This document shows positions 5,287 to 5,595 of a DNA stretch of 5,595 bases, piece after piece. Below the pieces are notes generated by a model. That model made no database searches and was not told the DNA's origin. It saw only the letters and a list, made by a program, of their open reading frames with translations. A program made the translations under genes and the position numbers. The stretch comes from a bacterium (lineage in GTDB: Bacteria > Bacillota_I > Bacilli_A > RFN20 > DUOF01): contig DUOF01000033.1 in NCBI GenBank assembly GCA_012839015.1, forward strand, positions 1 to 5,595, given 5' to 3'. Position 1 is the stretch's first letter, and each line of letters starts with the position of its first letter.

Positions 5287-5595
5287 CTATAAATGTCCCT
5301 TAATAATATTGGCAGTTTTCTTACTATCATGTAAAACTTGATTGTCTTCATACTTCACTAGATCATAGAATTCATAGTTATCTTTTTTAAACTCACACCT
5401 TACTCTTCCCCAGCCATATTTGTTTAGTTTGTATAAGTCTAAGTATTTTTCATCTACTTCTCCAGTATTAACGATTATCCGGTCTATGTTCCTTGGTAGC
5501 ATTTGATTTAAGGTTGTCTCGTGGTCAGAAACATGATAGTTACTAGTTTCACCGACTTGTGTCATTATATTACACACATAAACAATCTTAGCATT
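5287..5595 (-). CDS. yvcK: YvcK-like (CofD-like, UPF0052) protein, C-terminal part
   Basis: The frame stays open to the window edge, so this is the C-terminal 102 or so residues of a longer protein (the family is about 310-330 residues); the GTG at 5577 and the following ATG are internal codons. The visible peptide starts AKIVYVCNIMTQVGETSNYH and continues VSDHETTLNQML, then IDRIIVNTGEV. The NIMTQ.GET...SDH block is a signature of the YvcK/YbhK family. Family members share the fold of the 2-phospho-L-lactate transferase CofD; Bacillus YvcK binds UDP-GlcNAc and is needed for normal morphology on gluconeogenic carbon sources. The usual glutamine-proline pair (TQPGET) reads TQVGET here. In many Bacillota whiA directly follows yvcK; here the gene ends in TAG (5287-5289) and the next gene is argS. 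No strong terminator is seen after it, only a four-pair GCAA/TTGC hairpin. Confidence 0.87.
   Translation of the reverse strand, partial: NAKIVYVCNIMTQVGETSNYHVSDHETTLNQMLPRNIDRIIVNTGEVDEKYLDLYKLNKYGWGRVRCEFKKDNYEFYDLVKYEDNQVLHDSKKTANIIKGHL

Noticed and set aside
5287..5577. A separate 96-residue small protein starting at GTG 5577
   Set aside because: The frame continues upstream to the window edge, and the conserved YvcK motif runs across the supposed start, so it is a truncated view of a larger gene.
1..5595. A CRISPR array, insertion sequence, toxin-antitoxin or defence system
   Set aside because: No direct-repeat array, terminal inverted repeats, transposase, nuclease or toxin-like frame was found; nearly all of the window is accounted for by recognised housekeeping families.

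Overview
This AT-rich window looks like chromosomal housekeeping DNA from a low-GC Bacillota (Firmicutes). The signs are A/T-rich codon use, Shine-Dalgarno sites of the AGGAGG type, sigma-A-like promoters, TTG and GTG starts, and the gene content: CdaA-type diadenylate cyclase, YutG/PgpA-like protein, YvcK-like protein, CvpA, and ArgRS of the bacterial type. The mix, with a YhhN/TMEM86 lysoplasmalogenase-like protein and cdaA away from its usual partners, would fit an anaerobic clostridial or tissierellial lineage. That assignment is an inference from gene content and was not tested.

Layout from left to right. The 3' end of a plus-strand SPFH/band-7 membrane-scaffold gene (ends at 194) converges on a minus-strand pair, pgpA-like then cdaA (transcribed 1482 to 239). 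A shared hairpin terminator lies between them. The pgpA-like promoter stands back to back with a strong promoter driving a plus-strand tRNA-Val(GAC) with encoded CCA. The tRNA is followed by its own hairpin and then by a bidirectional terminator that also ends the next minus-strand block. That block, transcribed 5221 to 1766, is argS, then a YhhN-family membrane gene 17 bases downstream, then a CvpA-family membrane gene that also has its own extended -10 promoter. At the right edge is the 3' part of a minus-strand yvcK-like gene, cut by the window end.

Functionally the window mixes translation (ArgRS, tRNA-Val), membrane lipid metabolism (PgpA-like, YhhN), membrane organisation (SPFH, CvpA), and two envelope-linked regulators (CdaA making c-di-AMP; YvcK, whose homologues bind UDP-GlcNAc). 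I see no mobile element, CRISPR array, toxin-antitoxin pair, defence gene or obvious new system. The points of interest are in gene order (cdaA next to a pgpA-like gene without cdaR-glmM; yvcK followed by argS, not whiA), a long unexplained C-terminal extension on CvpA, a substituted motif in the PgpA-like protein, and start-codon choices that the ribosome binding sites decide.
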